From Pseudoips prasinana (taxonomy: Eukaryota > Arthropoda > Insecta > Lepidoptera > Nolidae), in contig OX621260.1 in NCBI GenBank assembly GCA_951640165.1, forward strand, positions 13,472,001 to 13,536,000: DNA of 64,000 nucleotides. Direction: 5' to 3'. The notes below the pieces were generated by a model. The model did not search any database and was not told where the DNA came from. It saw only the letters and a list, made by a program, of their open reading frames with translations. Within the stretch, counting starts at the first letter, position 1, and each line of letters begins with the position of its first letter. A program made the position numbers and the translations under genes. Positions 1-10,457 of the stretch are shown in pieces.

Positions 1-480
1 GCTGAGATATGTAAATGGTAACTAAATGGCTCTTTGTGCATAGTTGTGATATTTCTGTGCACTCAGATCTATTATTCAAGTATGACTATTAGTTTCAAAA
101 CATAACCTCTGACTCCATAGCCATATAGTTTATTTAGCAGAATGTTATGGTTCACATAGTCGAATGCTTTCGTCATATCAGTATATAAAGCACATACTGG
201 ATCTACAGATGTCATTGTATAAGAAAGGAGGTCGAACAGTGTCACATTGATGTTGATATTTATTCGAAATCCTTTTTGTTCATTGCAAAATAACTTATTT
301 TTCTCAAAATAACTATATAAAGAATTATAAATAACTTTTTCAATTATTTATGAAAATATAGGAATTTTTGCTATGGGTCTATAATTTTTAACGTATGATT
401 TATCATCTCTTTTAAATAAAGGCTTAATAATAACTTCAATCGTTAGTTTCAAAAAGATCCAATTTCACCAATTAGAATAT
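1..480 (-). mobile_element. LINE reverse transcriptase fragment (runs off window)
   Basis: On the minus strand, positions of about 470 down to 60 translate with interruptions as the 5' half of a non-LTR reverse transcriptase. Visible blocks are KNYRPIAKIPIFS, a FEKNKLFCNEQKGFR block and TDMTKAFDYVNHNILL, which are the fingers and palm motifs that precede the YADD box. Stop codons lie inside the frame (for example just after KIPIFS), so this is a dead copy. The rest of the palm should lie left of position 1. It belongs broadly to the CR1/Jockey group of LINEs; no finer assignment is safe. Confidence 0.75.
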
Positions 481-999
481 CTTAATAATACAGGTGTTCT
501 GCGCCCTTACGACCATTAATACAATTTATACAGCAAATCTACATAAGCTCAACAATATATCGTATGAAGAAATGCCTGTCCAACGGGTTACAAGCTTTTC
601 TAGGCACTGGGGTGCACCTTTCAACATTTAAACTACGATGTATCCACTAAATTTGCATGAACAAAGTTATTATATTAGGCTATTTTTAGCATATTATCCG
701 TAACCTCGGAACTGACTCAGAAGGTGCAAATAATATCCTAAATTACAAGTATATTACAAGTACATATGTTCAGGTTGGTTGTTAGGTATATTACAATATC
801 AAATTAAGAAAATTAGGAAACAAAGATTGTTGGAAGGATGTACATTAAGATATTTTTATTTTTTAGATGATAATTGTGCGGTGGAGAGAGATCACATATT
901 AGTCGAGTTATTACAAGAAGTGTTCATTAAGGATTCGGTGTCTTCATAATTTAAGTTTTTAAGTAGTTGGTCATTATCAACTACCTTTTACAGTTAAAT

Positions 1000-2330
1000 T
1001 TAGTTAGTTTAGGAAGATTTGATAATATTCTTGCAAGAATGTTATAAAGAAACGGTCCAAGAAATATAATAAATCGTTGTGCAAAAGTAGTTCTGCATTA
1101 CGGGGCTGCATATACTTTATCTTTGCGCCTTTGTGTTGGTCTAGGAATGTATGCAAGATACAAAAGTTGTCTTATGGCTAGAGTCGACGCTAATTTGTTT
1201 AGCTAAGCTGTAGGGAATAGAAAGGGTTTAATGTGTATAACTTTAAGCACTGCTTGTTGTGCTCTTTCTAGTATAAGTAGGGTGGTTTTACAGCAAAAAG
1301 TTATGCAATATGTTAGGATTAACTCACATAATGCAAGGTAAATTGATTTTATTTGTTTTGTGTCGCAGATGTAACGCAAAGTTTTAAATACAAATATGAA
1401 TTTTCTGATTCGTGGTGTCAGGCTGTTAATATGTTCTTTAAAATTTAAATTGCTGTCAAGTATAATTCCTTAATATTTAGTCGATGTGACTGGATTGAGT
1501 GTGAGTTACATGAATCCTTAGTGGCTTGTGCGTTTTCATTATTGCAGGAATGAGTTTTAATATTATATTTATTTTTGAAGGTTGGCCGTCTGATCTGATA
1601 CTAAAGTTAATGTAATTTGTCTGAAAAATTACGTGAGAGTTAGTTGTTGTCAAGCCATTTTAATACTGTGTTTAAACCTTTGTTTGCATTTGAGTACACG
1701 TCGTCCCAAGATTTCCCACTGTAAAACATCACTGTGTCATCTGCATATGTTGTGATTTTACCATTTTCTAGATTAAAAATACACATCTCGTTTATATACG
1801 CAATGAAAAGGGTTGGGGCGATGACACTTCTCTGTGGTACACCAAAGGTAATGTGTTCGGCGGAGGAGCTTAGATGTTCGCCCACTTGTATTCTTTGTGT
1901 CCTATCTGTAAGGTAATCTGTGAGAAGATTTAACAGTTTCCTACGAACTCCTATGTTACTTAGCTTATTAATCAATATGGGTTTCTTAGCGTATTAATCG
2001 ATACGGTATCAAAGGCTTTTGATGAATCCAAAAAAAATGCTAAGCATTTATGTTTTGAGTCTAAAGCTTTGACGATTGACGATGTTAAAGAAAGAACAGC
2101 GTCCTATGTTGATATTTTGCGACGGAAACCAAATTGATTTTTTGACATAAGTTCTTTATTCTCAAAATAATTTGTTAATCTATTATTTATAGCTTTGTCA
2201 ATAATTTTTGACAGAGTTGTTAACAATGAAATTGGTATGAAATTTATTATTTCGGATTTGTTGCCTTTTTTATATATTGGGATAATTTTAGAGATTTAGG
2301 GAAGCATCCGCTATCAAAACAAGTGTTGCA
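1000..2330 (-). pseudogene. Decayed LINE reverse transcriptase
   Basis: Reading down the minus strand from about 2,300, pieces of reverse transcriptase appear: SKNQFGFRRKISTX, then FLDSSKAFDTVSIDTL near 2,030, then an open segment of 111 codons (1,975-1,640) with TFGVPQRSVIAPTLF and the catalytic box YADDTVMF. C-terminal thumb-like sequence continues to about 1,000. Frame breaks separate the pieces (for example near 1,976-1,990). The usual GVPQGS is GVPQRS here. The box is followed by SGKSWDDVYSNANKGLNTVLKWL, the same layout as the LINE at 41,199-44,220, so the two are related families. 2,340-2,980 holds no feature I recognise. Confidence 0.8.
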
Positions 2331-2979
2331 AATAATTGACACAGGTAGAGCAAAAACATCAGCTCCAGCCATCATTTGGATTCGGAATATGAATGCAGCT
2401 ATGTTTGCACACTTGTGCAACTTAATATGTACGGCGTAGTTAGCTCTTATCGGTGAGATTTATTCCCATAGCTGACATTCACCAGATATGACTATGGATT
2501 TGCCACAGTTACTACTCGCATGGTATTTGGTTCTTGAGCTTGAAATGATCACTTGATACATAGAACTACTTGGACTGTGCTTAAGTACTTGTTCGTTTCG
2601 AAATTACAGAGTATGCCGGATATTTCTGTCAGTCTGTAAATGTGGTCTTGTATGTTCTGTTGCGGCAGATGGTAAATATAATATGGCACTTAATGTTATC
2701 TTCACCACACATAAATAAAAGGATTGTGTTTATTCAAAGTATATGAAGATATTTACTATTAGTTACTAGAAAATTAAGAAACATATGTATAAGATTTCAT
2801 AATTAATAATAAAGTTTTACTATCTCGCCATAATATTACAGAGTACATTGTATATGGAGTATTAGTTTAAGGTAACATTTCTAATATTGTGAGAGACTGG
2901 TGCCTAAACTAGGCTCAACAAGGCGGGTATTTCAGGTTGGACACCTGGTGAGGCCTCCAACCTTCATGAAGAGATATAT

Positions 2980-3300
2980 TTTTATACTCTTAATTACTTA
3001 TTACGCTCTGATTTTGTACTATTTATGCTAATAATCCAAGCAATACCAACTTGTTATTAAATCATCACCATTATATCTGCCGAAATATGTTCAAAAGACG
3101 TGTCCATGCTGGAGACAAGGCCTCCAGAATAAGCGATCCCGCGAGCCCCTGTAAAATCGTCGATCCACTTTGTGTGAGGCCTGCCCACGGTACGTCTTCT
3201 GGGTTCTGGTCACTTGTGTGCCCCTCCCACTGCCACTTCAGTTTGACAATTCTTTATAATAGTAATAATACATCATTATTGTTTCAATAACATTTGGGAA
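2980..3300. repeat. 5' flank shared with the broken third copy; contains an RTE LINE tail
   Basis: From the TTACTTATTACGCTCTG block near 2,992 to TTGTTTCAATAACATTTGGGAAG at 3,278-3,301, this stretch matches the reverse complement of 45,180-44,630 (with a later insertion there). Inside it, about 3,085-3,240 is antisense to the C-terminal end of an RTE-type LINE (words such as TGTCCATGCTGGAGACAAGGCC and GAGGCCTGCCCACG). Sharing of the LINE tail as well as the gene start shows that the transposase-derived gene and its upstream DNA were copied together. Confidence 0.75.
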
Positions 3301-3307
3301 GTACGAT

Positions 3308-4609
3308 ATGGCGAGTCTATCAGAAAAAGAAAAACATCTTATTTTAGAAATCAATGACAAATTTCAAATTGCTCGAAACATAATTGCTAGGAGTCATTCT
3401 GCCGGACTTAATGTGAAATGGGAACTTAATGCTAGAGTCAGCTACTATACAGGAGTAAAATTATCAACAGTCAATTCTGTGTTAAATCACATGCAAAAAA
3501 GTAAGAATTTAAAATTCTCGGATTGGTTCAATGATCATAATCAAAAAGTCTTAAATGTATCTTCAGAGGTTAAATACCAACAATTGCTGCGAAAAATTAT
3601 CATGGATTACTACGTCAAAAAGCTGATAATACCAAACGTGACTTCAATACGCGTAGCTCTGAAACACAAGGGGGTAGATGTAACGAGAGAAAAACTTCTT
3701 GAAGACATGAAAATATGTGGATACGTATGGAAGCGATTACCCAAATCAAATAAATATATTGTTATTGAAAAAACTGATCAAGTGTTCAGAAGAATGCGTT
3801 ATTTATATCAAATGAAACAATATAAAGAAAATAATAGAGTGTTTTTGTATATTGAGTATCTAATAAATCCACGAATTGATATACCTGGAGAAGTGTTTCA
3901 TATACTGATAGCCGTAGCTCCTAAAATCGGACTCCTAGAATGTGATGTATCTATAGTAGTAAACTTTGAAGGTTTTCTCGAGAGACTAATGGTTGTGACG
4001 CCGCATGACGTCGTATTTGTTTTGGAATCAACGTGGGAAAATTCAACGACACCAACCGTTAATAGTTTTAAAAACGATATAAAAATTTGGCTGGACAAAA
4101 GGAAAATACCTTATGACCCAAACGCACATAGAGCTGATTTATTCGATCTCTTCCAAAAATACAATGTAATAGAAACCCAAAATAGTGCTATGTCAAATAT
4201 GACGTCCCGTAATGTTTCTGTTTTAAGAGCAAATGGTTACGAAGTGGTGGAACGACCTCCAGAGCTAAAATGCAGCAATTATTTCGGATTCCTAAATAAG
4301 ACAATTAATGATGATTTACTCTTAAATGTCGATGCCGAACAATGTACTTCATCAAAACAAAGACGAATTATTCTAAAGCATATCCATAAAATTCCATATC
4401 AGGTGTGGTTAGACGAAGATCTTTCTTTTACTCACAGAGAAAGAGTAATGTATGAAGATGGACTGAAGTTAGAAGTGATTCTTGACAGATTTATGGAAAC
4501 TGTGAATGAAGTAGGTATTATTCAAAGTGCTGGTGTCGAATTTGAAGAAAATGTTTATGACTCTGAATGGCTTGAGAAGATAATTGAAGGAACACATGTT
4601 GAATGTTAG
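3308..4609 (+). CDS. Mariner/IS630-type transposase-derived protein, catalytic site lost (copy 1)
   Basis: Single open frame of 433 codons with no intron signals. The order of parts matches Tc1/mariner (IS630) transposases of the long insect type. Residues 5-60 resemble the N-terminal helix-turn-helix (VSYYTGVKLSTVNSVL). Residues 100-165 resemble the second DNA-binding region and linker (YYVKKLIIPNV, GYVWKRLPKSNK, IEKTDQVFRRMRYL, QYKENNRVFLY). Then come remnants of the DDE core (VVTPHDVVFVLE, FKNDIKIWLDKRKIPYDP) and GYEVVERPPEL where active relatives have the LPPYH...NPIE block. The first two catalytic aspartates are glutamate (about E183 in YIEYL, about E240 in FVLES), the NPIE block is SNYFGF, and the stretch between the first two sites is only about 57 residues, roughly half that of an active enzyme. 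It therefore cannot be a working transposase, yet the frame is open and a paralogue is open at 45,870-47,210. Domestication as a DNA-binding protein is my inference; function unknown. Confidence 0.75.
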   Translation: MASLSEKEKHLILEINDKFQIARNIIARSHSAGLNVKWELNARVSYYTGVKLSTVNSVLNHMQKSKNLKFSDWFNDHNQKVLNVSSEVKYQQLLRKIIMDYYVKKLIIPNVTSIRVALKHKGVDVTREKLLEDMKICGYVWKRLPKSNKYIVIEKTDQVFRRMRYLYQMKQYKENNRVFLYIEYLINPRIDIPGEVFHILIAVAPKIGLLECDVSIVVNFEGFLERLMVVTPHDVVFVLESTWENSTTPTVNSFKNDIKIWLDKRKIPYDPNAHRADLFDLFQKYNVIETQNSAMSNMTSRNVSVLRANGYEVVERPPELKCSNYFGFLNKTINDDLLLNVDAEQCTSSKQRRIILKHIHKIPYQVWLDEDLSFTHRERVMYEDGLKLEVILDRFMETVNEVGIIQSAGVEFEENVYDSEWLEKIIEGTHVEC

Positions 4610-4686
4610 AACTCAATCTAGTTACATAATAAAATATAATGCAATCAAATGCGCAGATTTATTGATTAACAAGCAAATATGAAAGA

Positions 4687-4994
4687 CTAGCTGAGCCCCG
4701 CGGTTTTACCCGCGTTAAACTTTATAAATTATCACAGCTCCTCCCCCGTAGGTGATAGCGTGATAATATGTAGCCTATATGTTGACCCGACCTATTAGTA
4801 ATATTCATGCAAAATTTGAAATTAATCCATGCAGTACTTTTTGAGTTTAGCCCGGACATACATACAGACAAAAAATCTAAAAACTATATTTTTGGCTGCG
4901 ATATCGATTCTAGATCACACCCCATGTATCCTTAAAAAAAAATCAATGTACAGTTTCGACTGTTCTACGATTTTATTATAATAATATGTATAGA
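4687..4994 (-). mobile_element. Non-autonomous Helitron
   Basis: On the minus strand it starts TCTATACATATTATTATAA and ends GCGGGGCTCAGCTAG before T. The 3' end has the GC-rich hairpin (ACGCGGGTAAAACCGCGGGG) and CTAG terminus typical of lepidopteran Helitrons inserted between A and T. No coding capacity. It begins about 80 bp after the stop codon of the upstream gene. Confidence 0.75.
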
Positions 4995-5302
4995 TAATCA
5001 AACGGACTTATGGAAGTGAAGTTCGATAGTTATTAAATGAGTCGCTACATCCGAAGATATAATTGATTTACAAGGTTGATTTTAGAGAGTAATTTGGTGT
5101 ATATATTTAGAATACCCTTAGGTATCCCAATTTCTAATACTCACTCTAAATTTCCAGTCCAGTGACACGAGCTGCTGACATGCATGTCGTGTGCACACAA
5201 AATAAGCTTACTTCCCCACCACTTTCCGACAACAAATGCCTAATCCATCTACTTATGGATTGGGCTTTAGCGGATTTGTGTGGTTATTTTATTTATTTAT
5301 TA

Positions 5303-5462
5303 CTAGCTGTGCCCCGGGGTTTTACCCGCGTTAATCTTTATAAATTATAGCCTATGTGTTATTCGGATATATAAGCTATACAAAGTTTCATCGAAATCCG
5401 TTCGGTAGTTTTTGCGTGAAGAAGTAACAAACAAACTTTCGCCTTTATAATATTAGTGTGAT
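5303..5462 (-). mobile_element. Non-autonomous Helitron
   Basis: Minus-strand copy: starts near ACTAATATTATAAAGGCG, carries the TTTGTTTGTTACTTCTTCACGC block shared with the copies at 15,928-16,102 and 49,332-49,501, and ends ACCCCGGGGCACAGCTAG. 5,000-5,302 between the two Helitrons shows nothing I can name. Confidence 0.75.
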
Positions 5463-5469
5463 TTATTGA

Positions 5470-5950
5470 ATTAAACAACACGGACCAATTATAGAAATGA
5501 AACTAATTCTAATATCTACTATTCAATACAATACAAGTCAAAACACTTAAAACAATATTTCCACATTATCCCGTACATGCACCATGTCACAGTGATACAA
5601 GTACTGATAGTCGAATCGCTGGGCAGAGGTGCTCAGGATACTGCAAAAAAAGATGAGTTCAACTATATAATTCCTGAAGCAGGACATAATACATTAATAT
5701 GGTCACTCTTTTCTAATTTAATTGTGTGACATTTTTACTTTTATTTAATTTTATTATGAAATTATAATCGCATTGCTTCTATTTATCTATTTCTAATATT
5801 AAGCAAAAATTGTAACAAAATAAAATCCAGTTGCATGCTCTAACAGGCTGGACATAGCGGACTAACATTTTACTACCACCCTTAAATGTACATTATCTAC
5901 CTGTGTTCGCAATAAATAAATTTGTATTTGTATTTTGTATTTGTAAAAAT
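5470..5950 (+). mobile_element. LINE 3' end (non-coding)
   Basis: The segment ends with CAGGCTGGACATAGCG, TGTTCGCAATAAATAAATT and a TTTGTATTTG-repeat tail. The same words in the same order form the 3' end of the LINE at 16,213-18,406 on the other strand. Only untranslated sequence seems to be present; the left limit is uncertain. Confidence 0.55.
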
Positions 5951-6261
5951 GGTATTTTCCATTTAGCAGTGATCAGCTGAAGTAGAATTTAAATTTGGAT
6001 GGGAATCAATTTCGTCATCCAATAATGAAGAGAATACAGCCCAGTCGCCATTGGACAAGTAATGCTTCAAAAATGGAGGACTGAATAGTCGAGTATACCT
6101 ATATATTGCTCGACTTGACGACTTGTGTAGCAGCAAAAGTCCTTTGATGGAGGACTTCAGTAGGCTTCCATTCAGTAACCCCATCCCGATATTTTTTTTT
6201 ATAATTATTAGTATTAGTATTTTCAATGCATATAGTAAAAGCTCCTTATTCGCGCTTCCTT

Positions 6262-6405
6262 TTTTTTCCTATTATATAGATAATAACACCCAGGCTTAGG
6301 ACCAACAGACATGTTCATGCTCACGGATATCAGTCCTGGATGGCAATCGAACTCACGACTTGCGGGGTAAAAGACAAGTATCAGCCAACCACGCCAGCCT
6401 ACTAC
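6262..6405 (-). mobile_element. tRNA-derived SINE (family with GGTTGGCT head)
   Basis: The minus strand reads GGCGTGGTTGGCTGATAC (A-box-like), then GAGTTCGATTGCC (B-box), then a tail GTCTGTTGGTCCTAAGCCTG and TTATCTATATAA. The copy at 29,653-29,890 has the same parts. The 25 bp to its right lead directly to the ATC target duplication of the transposon at 6,430. Confidence 0.65.
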
Positions 6406-6429
6406 AATAAAGAAAGGAGGATGCAAATC

Positions 6430-6629
6430 CTGGTCCCACCTTCCAATAGCTATGTGTGTTACATCGTTGGATAGGTGTTTTTGAGCTGAATAAAAGTTAC
6501 TATGGCGCCAAGATCCAAATCTCAGTCCGTTCAGAGTTATTCTTTAATAAACATGGTAGTTTTATCAGTAGCCAAGTAATGTTATTTTTACGTAATAATT
6601 GCATTTGTGCTTTATACACGTAGTGTAGA
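6430..6629 (+). repeat. Left terminal inverted repeat
   Basis: Pairs with 9,347-9,545. Shared blocks include AGTTACTATGGCGCC, AACATGGTAGTTTTATCAGT and TTTATACACGTAGTGTAGA; a handful of substitutions and small indels separate the arms. Confidence 0.9.
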
Positions 6630-6934
6630 CGGTAACGCAAACCTTTTTATCGGTCTGTCTCACTCGCACTCGTTAAGTATGCTTAGAACAATGAAACTGG
6701 TTAGCGGCACGGATAGGCGGCGAGGGTGCGCGCAAGCGCAGGTAGTCGTTCGTTTGCAATACGTGTGTGACAACGTCTTGTCTTTCCGTTCGTTCTACAG
6801 TTTCTACTTGACCCCGGCTATCTCTTGGACTTTTTTGGTACCTGTTTATTGACATTTGACATATTACACAATTGACATTCGGCTTGTAATAAGGATTATT
6901 GAAGTGCTTTTCGATTGGACTATTGTTTGTTACT

Positions 6935-9211
6935 ATGGAAGTTTCACGGAACTGTGTCATGTGTCGTAGAGGATTCTATCGCGGAAGATACCAGCAACAT
7001 CTTTTGACTAATGAACTTACAAGAATGCGACCAGAGTTTGCAACATACATTCAGGAAAATGCATTGTTAGAGGTAAGAGCTTCAAGAGATATTGCGCTAG
7101 ACACTAAATAGAGAGACTACAGAAGTTAAGCATAGTACTACGCGCGCTCGAACACGCACTTTAACTCGTTTAAGATTCCAGTTTCCTAGTTTAAGTTCCG
7201 GTGTATTCCGTGTCGGTGGGAGGGTGTCTATGTGTGCGTTGTTTGAGCGCGCGTAAACTTAACTACTATACTTTATATTGAGACTATGAGGTATCCATAA
7301 AAAGAAAAAATGTTTAATAAGTATACTTTTTTACAGGTTGCATTTGACAACACGCGGAGTGTGTGCCATCGGTGTTGGCAAAGGGTTGAAAGTGCAGTCA
7401 GACCGCCTCCTTCATTGTCTCCTCCTCAAGAAGAAAACGACGAGCCACAAGCACAAATCTCAACAGTAATTCACGTTCCCGAGTATACACGAGCACCAAA
7501 CACTGCTAGGCATTGTATTTTCCTCAACTGTCGTAATGACACTCGTCATAGAATACCAGAAATCATAAAAATACACACTTTCTGTGAACACAAGCTGTAC
7601 ATACCCGATAGCGCCAGAGTTTGTCAAGAACACCTAGAGAGTAACATTTGGGACGAACTACCTCAACATTGCAATGTCACCCATGACTTCAATGCAGCAC
7701 AATTCAGTGATATTAGTGACATTATGAGAAAAACTGTACAAAAAGGTTCGAGGTTAGATTTTAACACGATAGGTGCTGTTACTAGCGAAGAAATGCACTT
7801 TTGGACCGGCCGTAGTTTTGAGCAATTCCAAGAGATGTTGGAACAAACTCCATCATTGAGCCAGAGATGTAAAAATCCTAGAACCGCTTTAGGTATCTTT
7901 CTAACAAAGCTGCGAACCGGTGACTCAAATGAGAGGCTCGCGACTTTATGCAATATGTCAAGACAAAACCTTGAGCGATTGATGGCCATAGCTCGTGAGT
8001 GTCTCACCAATGAGTACGTTGATCATCATCTAGGGCTCGACCATATAAATAAAGATGATATTTTACGTCGAAACCTGATGATACCAAAAGCTTTATTTGG
8101 AAACGATGAAAATACGAAAGCCATCTTAATATGCGACGGGACATATGTTTATATACATAAAAGTTCCAACTTCCTTTTTCAACGACAGTCCTACAGCTTA
8201 CACAAGTATCAAAATCTTTTAAAGCCGTTCATTATAGTCACAACGGATGGCTACATAATTGACGTCACAGGGTCCTATGCTGCTACAAAAACAGACGCAA
8301 ACATAATGAGCGATATTATGAATAATGGTGAACATCCAATTCACTGTCTCCTTGAAACTAATGACGTGTTTATTTTGGATCGGGGATTTAGGGACAGCTT
8401 GGATGATATAGAAGCCTGTGGTTACGAATACCATGTCCCGCCTTCAAAGGATAGACACGAATCCCAACTTACTACTGACCAAGCCAACGAATCTCGATTG
8501 GTCACTATTTGCCGCTGGGTAGTGGAAGTGGTTAACGGCAGGTTCAAGCGGGATTTTAAACTGTTTCGCCAAAAATATTTCAACAATGCGTTGCCGCATA
8601 TGTTTTCTGAGTTTAGGATAGCTGCTGCTATCACAAACCACTTTCATATACCCATCGAAGATAGTCAATATGCAGGAGCTTTCGTCACCGAAATAAGGCA
8701 GAAATTACATACCCCTAATATTTTATATGAATATGTGGAACGGAAACGTTTAAACAGCAGAAGAGCTGATTTTACAAGAGTAGAAGCAAGTGATATTGAT
8801 TTCCCGAGATTCAGTGAAGAACAAATCATTTTGTTAGCTTTGGGAACCTACCAACTGAAGTTAGCGAAATCTTACTGCAGCGAACATCTACAAAATGGAA
8901 TGTATACAATAGAAATATACCGAGAAGCTGCACTGGAGGATTTACCTGATTTTGGCATTGATGAGGATGCTTGGCTTTTACGTGGTCGTATACAGTCGCG
9001 ACACGTGAGAGCTAGAAAGTACTACTGTTACTTATTAGTTCGCAACACTGATATTATACAAAGATATTGTACCTGCATGACGGGACGACGTACTGTAGGA
9101 ACCTGTGCGCATATCGTGTCAATCGTTTGGTACCTAGGGCACGCCAGGCATGAGGGATTTGTAGGCCCAGCCTTATTTTTAAATAACGTCATTGTAGACA
9201 ACGATGATTAA
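6935..9211 (+). CDS. DDE transposase with SWIM zinc finger (two exons)
   Basis: Exon 1 is 6,935-7,072 (starting MEVSRNCVMCRRGF), donor GAG|GTAAGA; exon 2 is 7,337-9,211, acceptor TTTTACAG|GTTGCA, both phase 0, giving 670 residues. Splicing joins CVMC (exon 1) with CHRC (exon 2), a two-part C-x2-C zinc site broken by the intron. A second Cys/His cluster follows (CIFLNC ... RVCQEHL). The catalytic core carries D in ILICDGTYVYI (about D313 of the spliced protein), D in VFILDRGFRD (about D394) and E in RWVVEVVNGRFKR (about E443), the expected DDE set. The C-terminus has a SWIM motif, CTC ... GTCAHI. No frameshift or stop. It would cut and join the ends of the surrounding 6,430-9,545 element. Family name ISL2EU-like is from remembered architecture and is less sure than the DDE call. 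Confidence 0.9.
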
Positions 9212-9346
9212 ATAAATGTATACGTTTAAAATCCGCAATCGTTGTATTATTTGTAAAAAAAACCATTTTGTCAATGTTGACATCTGTTTAACTTTTTGTC
9301 ATAAGGTTTGCGACTCAGTGACGCAATTGATAACCGTAGGTTAGTA

Positions 9347-9545
9347 TCTACACTACGTGTATAAAGCAAAGAAATGCAATTATTACTTAAACAACATTAG
9401 TTGGCTACTGATAAAACTACCATGTTTATTAAAGAATAACTCTGAACGGACTAAGATTTGAACTTGGCGCCATAGTAACTTTTATTCAGCTCAAAAATAC
9501 CTATCCAACGATGTAACACACATAACTATTGGAAGGTGGGACCAG
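9347..9545 (-). repeat. Right terminal inverted repeat
   Basis: Inverted partner of 6,430-6,629; ends GGTGGGACCAG and is followed by ATC. 9,549-10,457 between it and RNF25 has no recognised repeat or gene and should contain the RNF25 promoter and 5' UTR. Confidence 0.9.
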
Positions 9546-10457
9546 ATCTCATAGAAACTCTGGCATCATCCTTTACGTTACAAACCACGTATAAATGAAC
9601 ACAGAACAATAACAAGTCACAATAAACACAAATAAACGTGGTGAGTTCCGGCCGAATAGTTAGTAAAACTTAAAAATTCTGACAGAACGAAAGACCAGTG
9701 CGACGTTATTTAACGGTCTATCGCATCAAGTATGTTCATTTCGTAGAATGTCCAGGATATCTTCTAAATTTATATCTTTATTCCTTAGAATAGCGGGAAT
9801 TTGGTAAAATTAGAATGGCAGCCCTGAATATAATATTCTAAGTATGGGGGAGTTTTGGCGCCAACGCGGAATAAGACGCATCGGGGCATTGTTTCATTTT
9901 CAAAAACTGGTGTAAATTCGAGTTTTTATATGTAAATATGGTGGATTTTTAGACATAACATCTTCGACAACGTACACAAGTGAAGGAAAGTGCCATATTG
10001 CCGTGAATTGCGATTTTCTGTGTTGTATCCAAAACTCCATAAAAGCCTCTGTAAAGTCTCCACTGCTTTACTGGGGTTGGACAAGGACTATGTATGACTT
10101 GACTGTGACGGACTTTACTTGACAATGACGGAAATAAATTATATAAAAATATAATTACTGAAGGCTCATAAGGCCTAAGAAGCCAGAGCCGTAAAACGGA
10201 ATTAAAAAAAATGTTCTATGGATCCAATATTAAAAAAATATAAGTATATTACTGTAGGCAAAGATATTATCTTTGACTGTAGGTTTAAATCCGTTTAAAT
10301 ACTCTTTGGTATAATCTATGGTTCATGATTGATTTTTGTCGCGAATTTTACTAAATTTCCCAGCTGTTCGGCTGCATGGGCTGCATCAGCTGCGTTGTGC
10401 CTGCCTGAACTAAATGCAGAATTTAGCTTCAGTCCTACACATTTAATTTTAATCACC

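Larger units (their letters stand above)
6430..9545 (+). mobile_element. Complete DNA transposon with 200-bp TIRs (ISL2EU/Harbinger-like)
   Basis: The two ends are inverted copies: left 6,430-6,629, right 9,347-9,545. Both start CTGGTCCCACCTTCCAATAG read inwards and stay very similar for about 200 bp to the TACACGTAGTGTAGA block. The outer bases are flanked on both sides by ATC (6,427-6,429 and 9,546-9,548), a candidate 3-bp target duplication. The interior holds a single two-exon transposase gene with no stop codon. Long TIRs and the DDE_Tnp_4-like plus SWIM architecture suggest the ISL2EU/IS4EU or PIF/Harbinger neighbourhood; a 3-bp duplication fits Harbinger better, the protein fits ISL2EU better. 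The copy looks structurally autonomous. Confidence 0.85.

Noticed and set aside
1734..1916. Plus-strand open frame inside the LINE RT remnant
   Set aside because: It is antisense to the YADD-containing frame at 1,975-1,640 and has no features of its own.
3898..4098. Minus-strand open frame inside copy 1, matched by one at 40,175-40,357
   Set aside because: The two resemble each other only because they are the antisense of the same gene in copies 1 and 3; the sense frame explains them.
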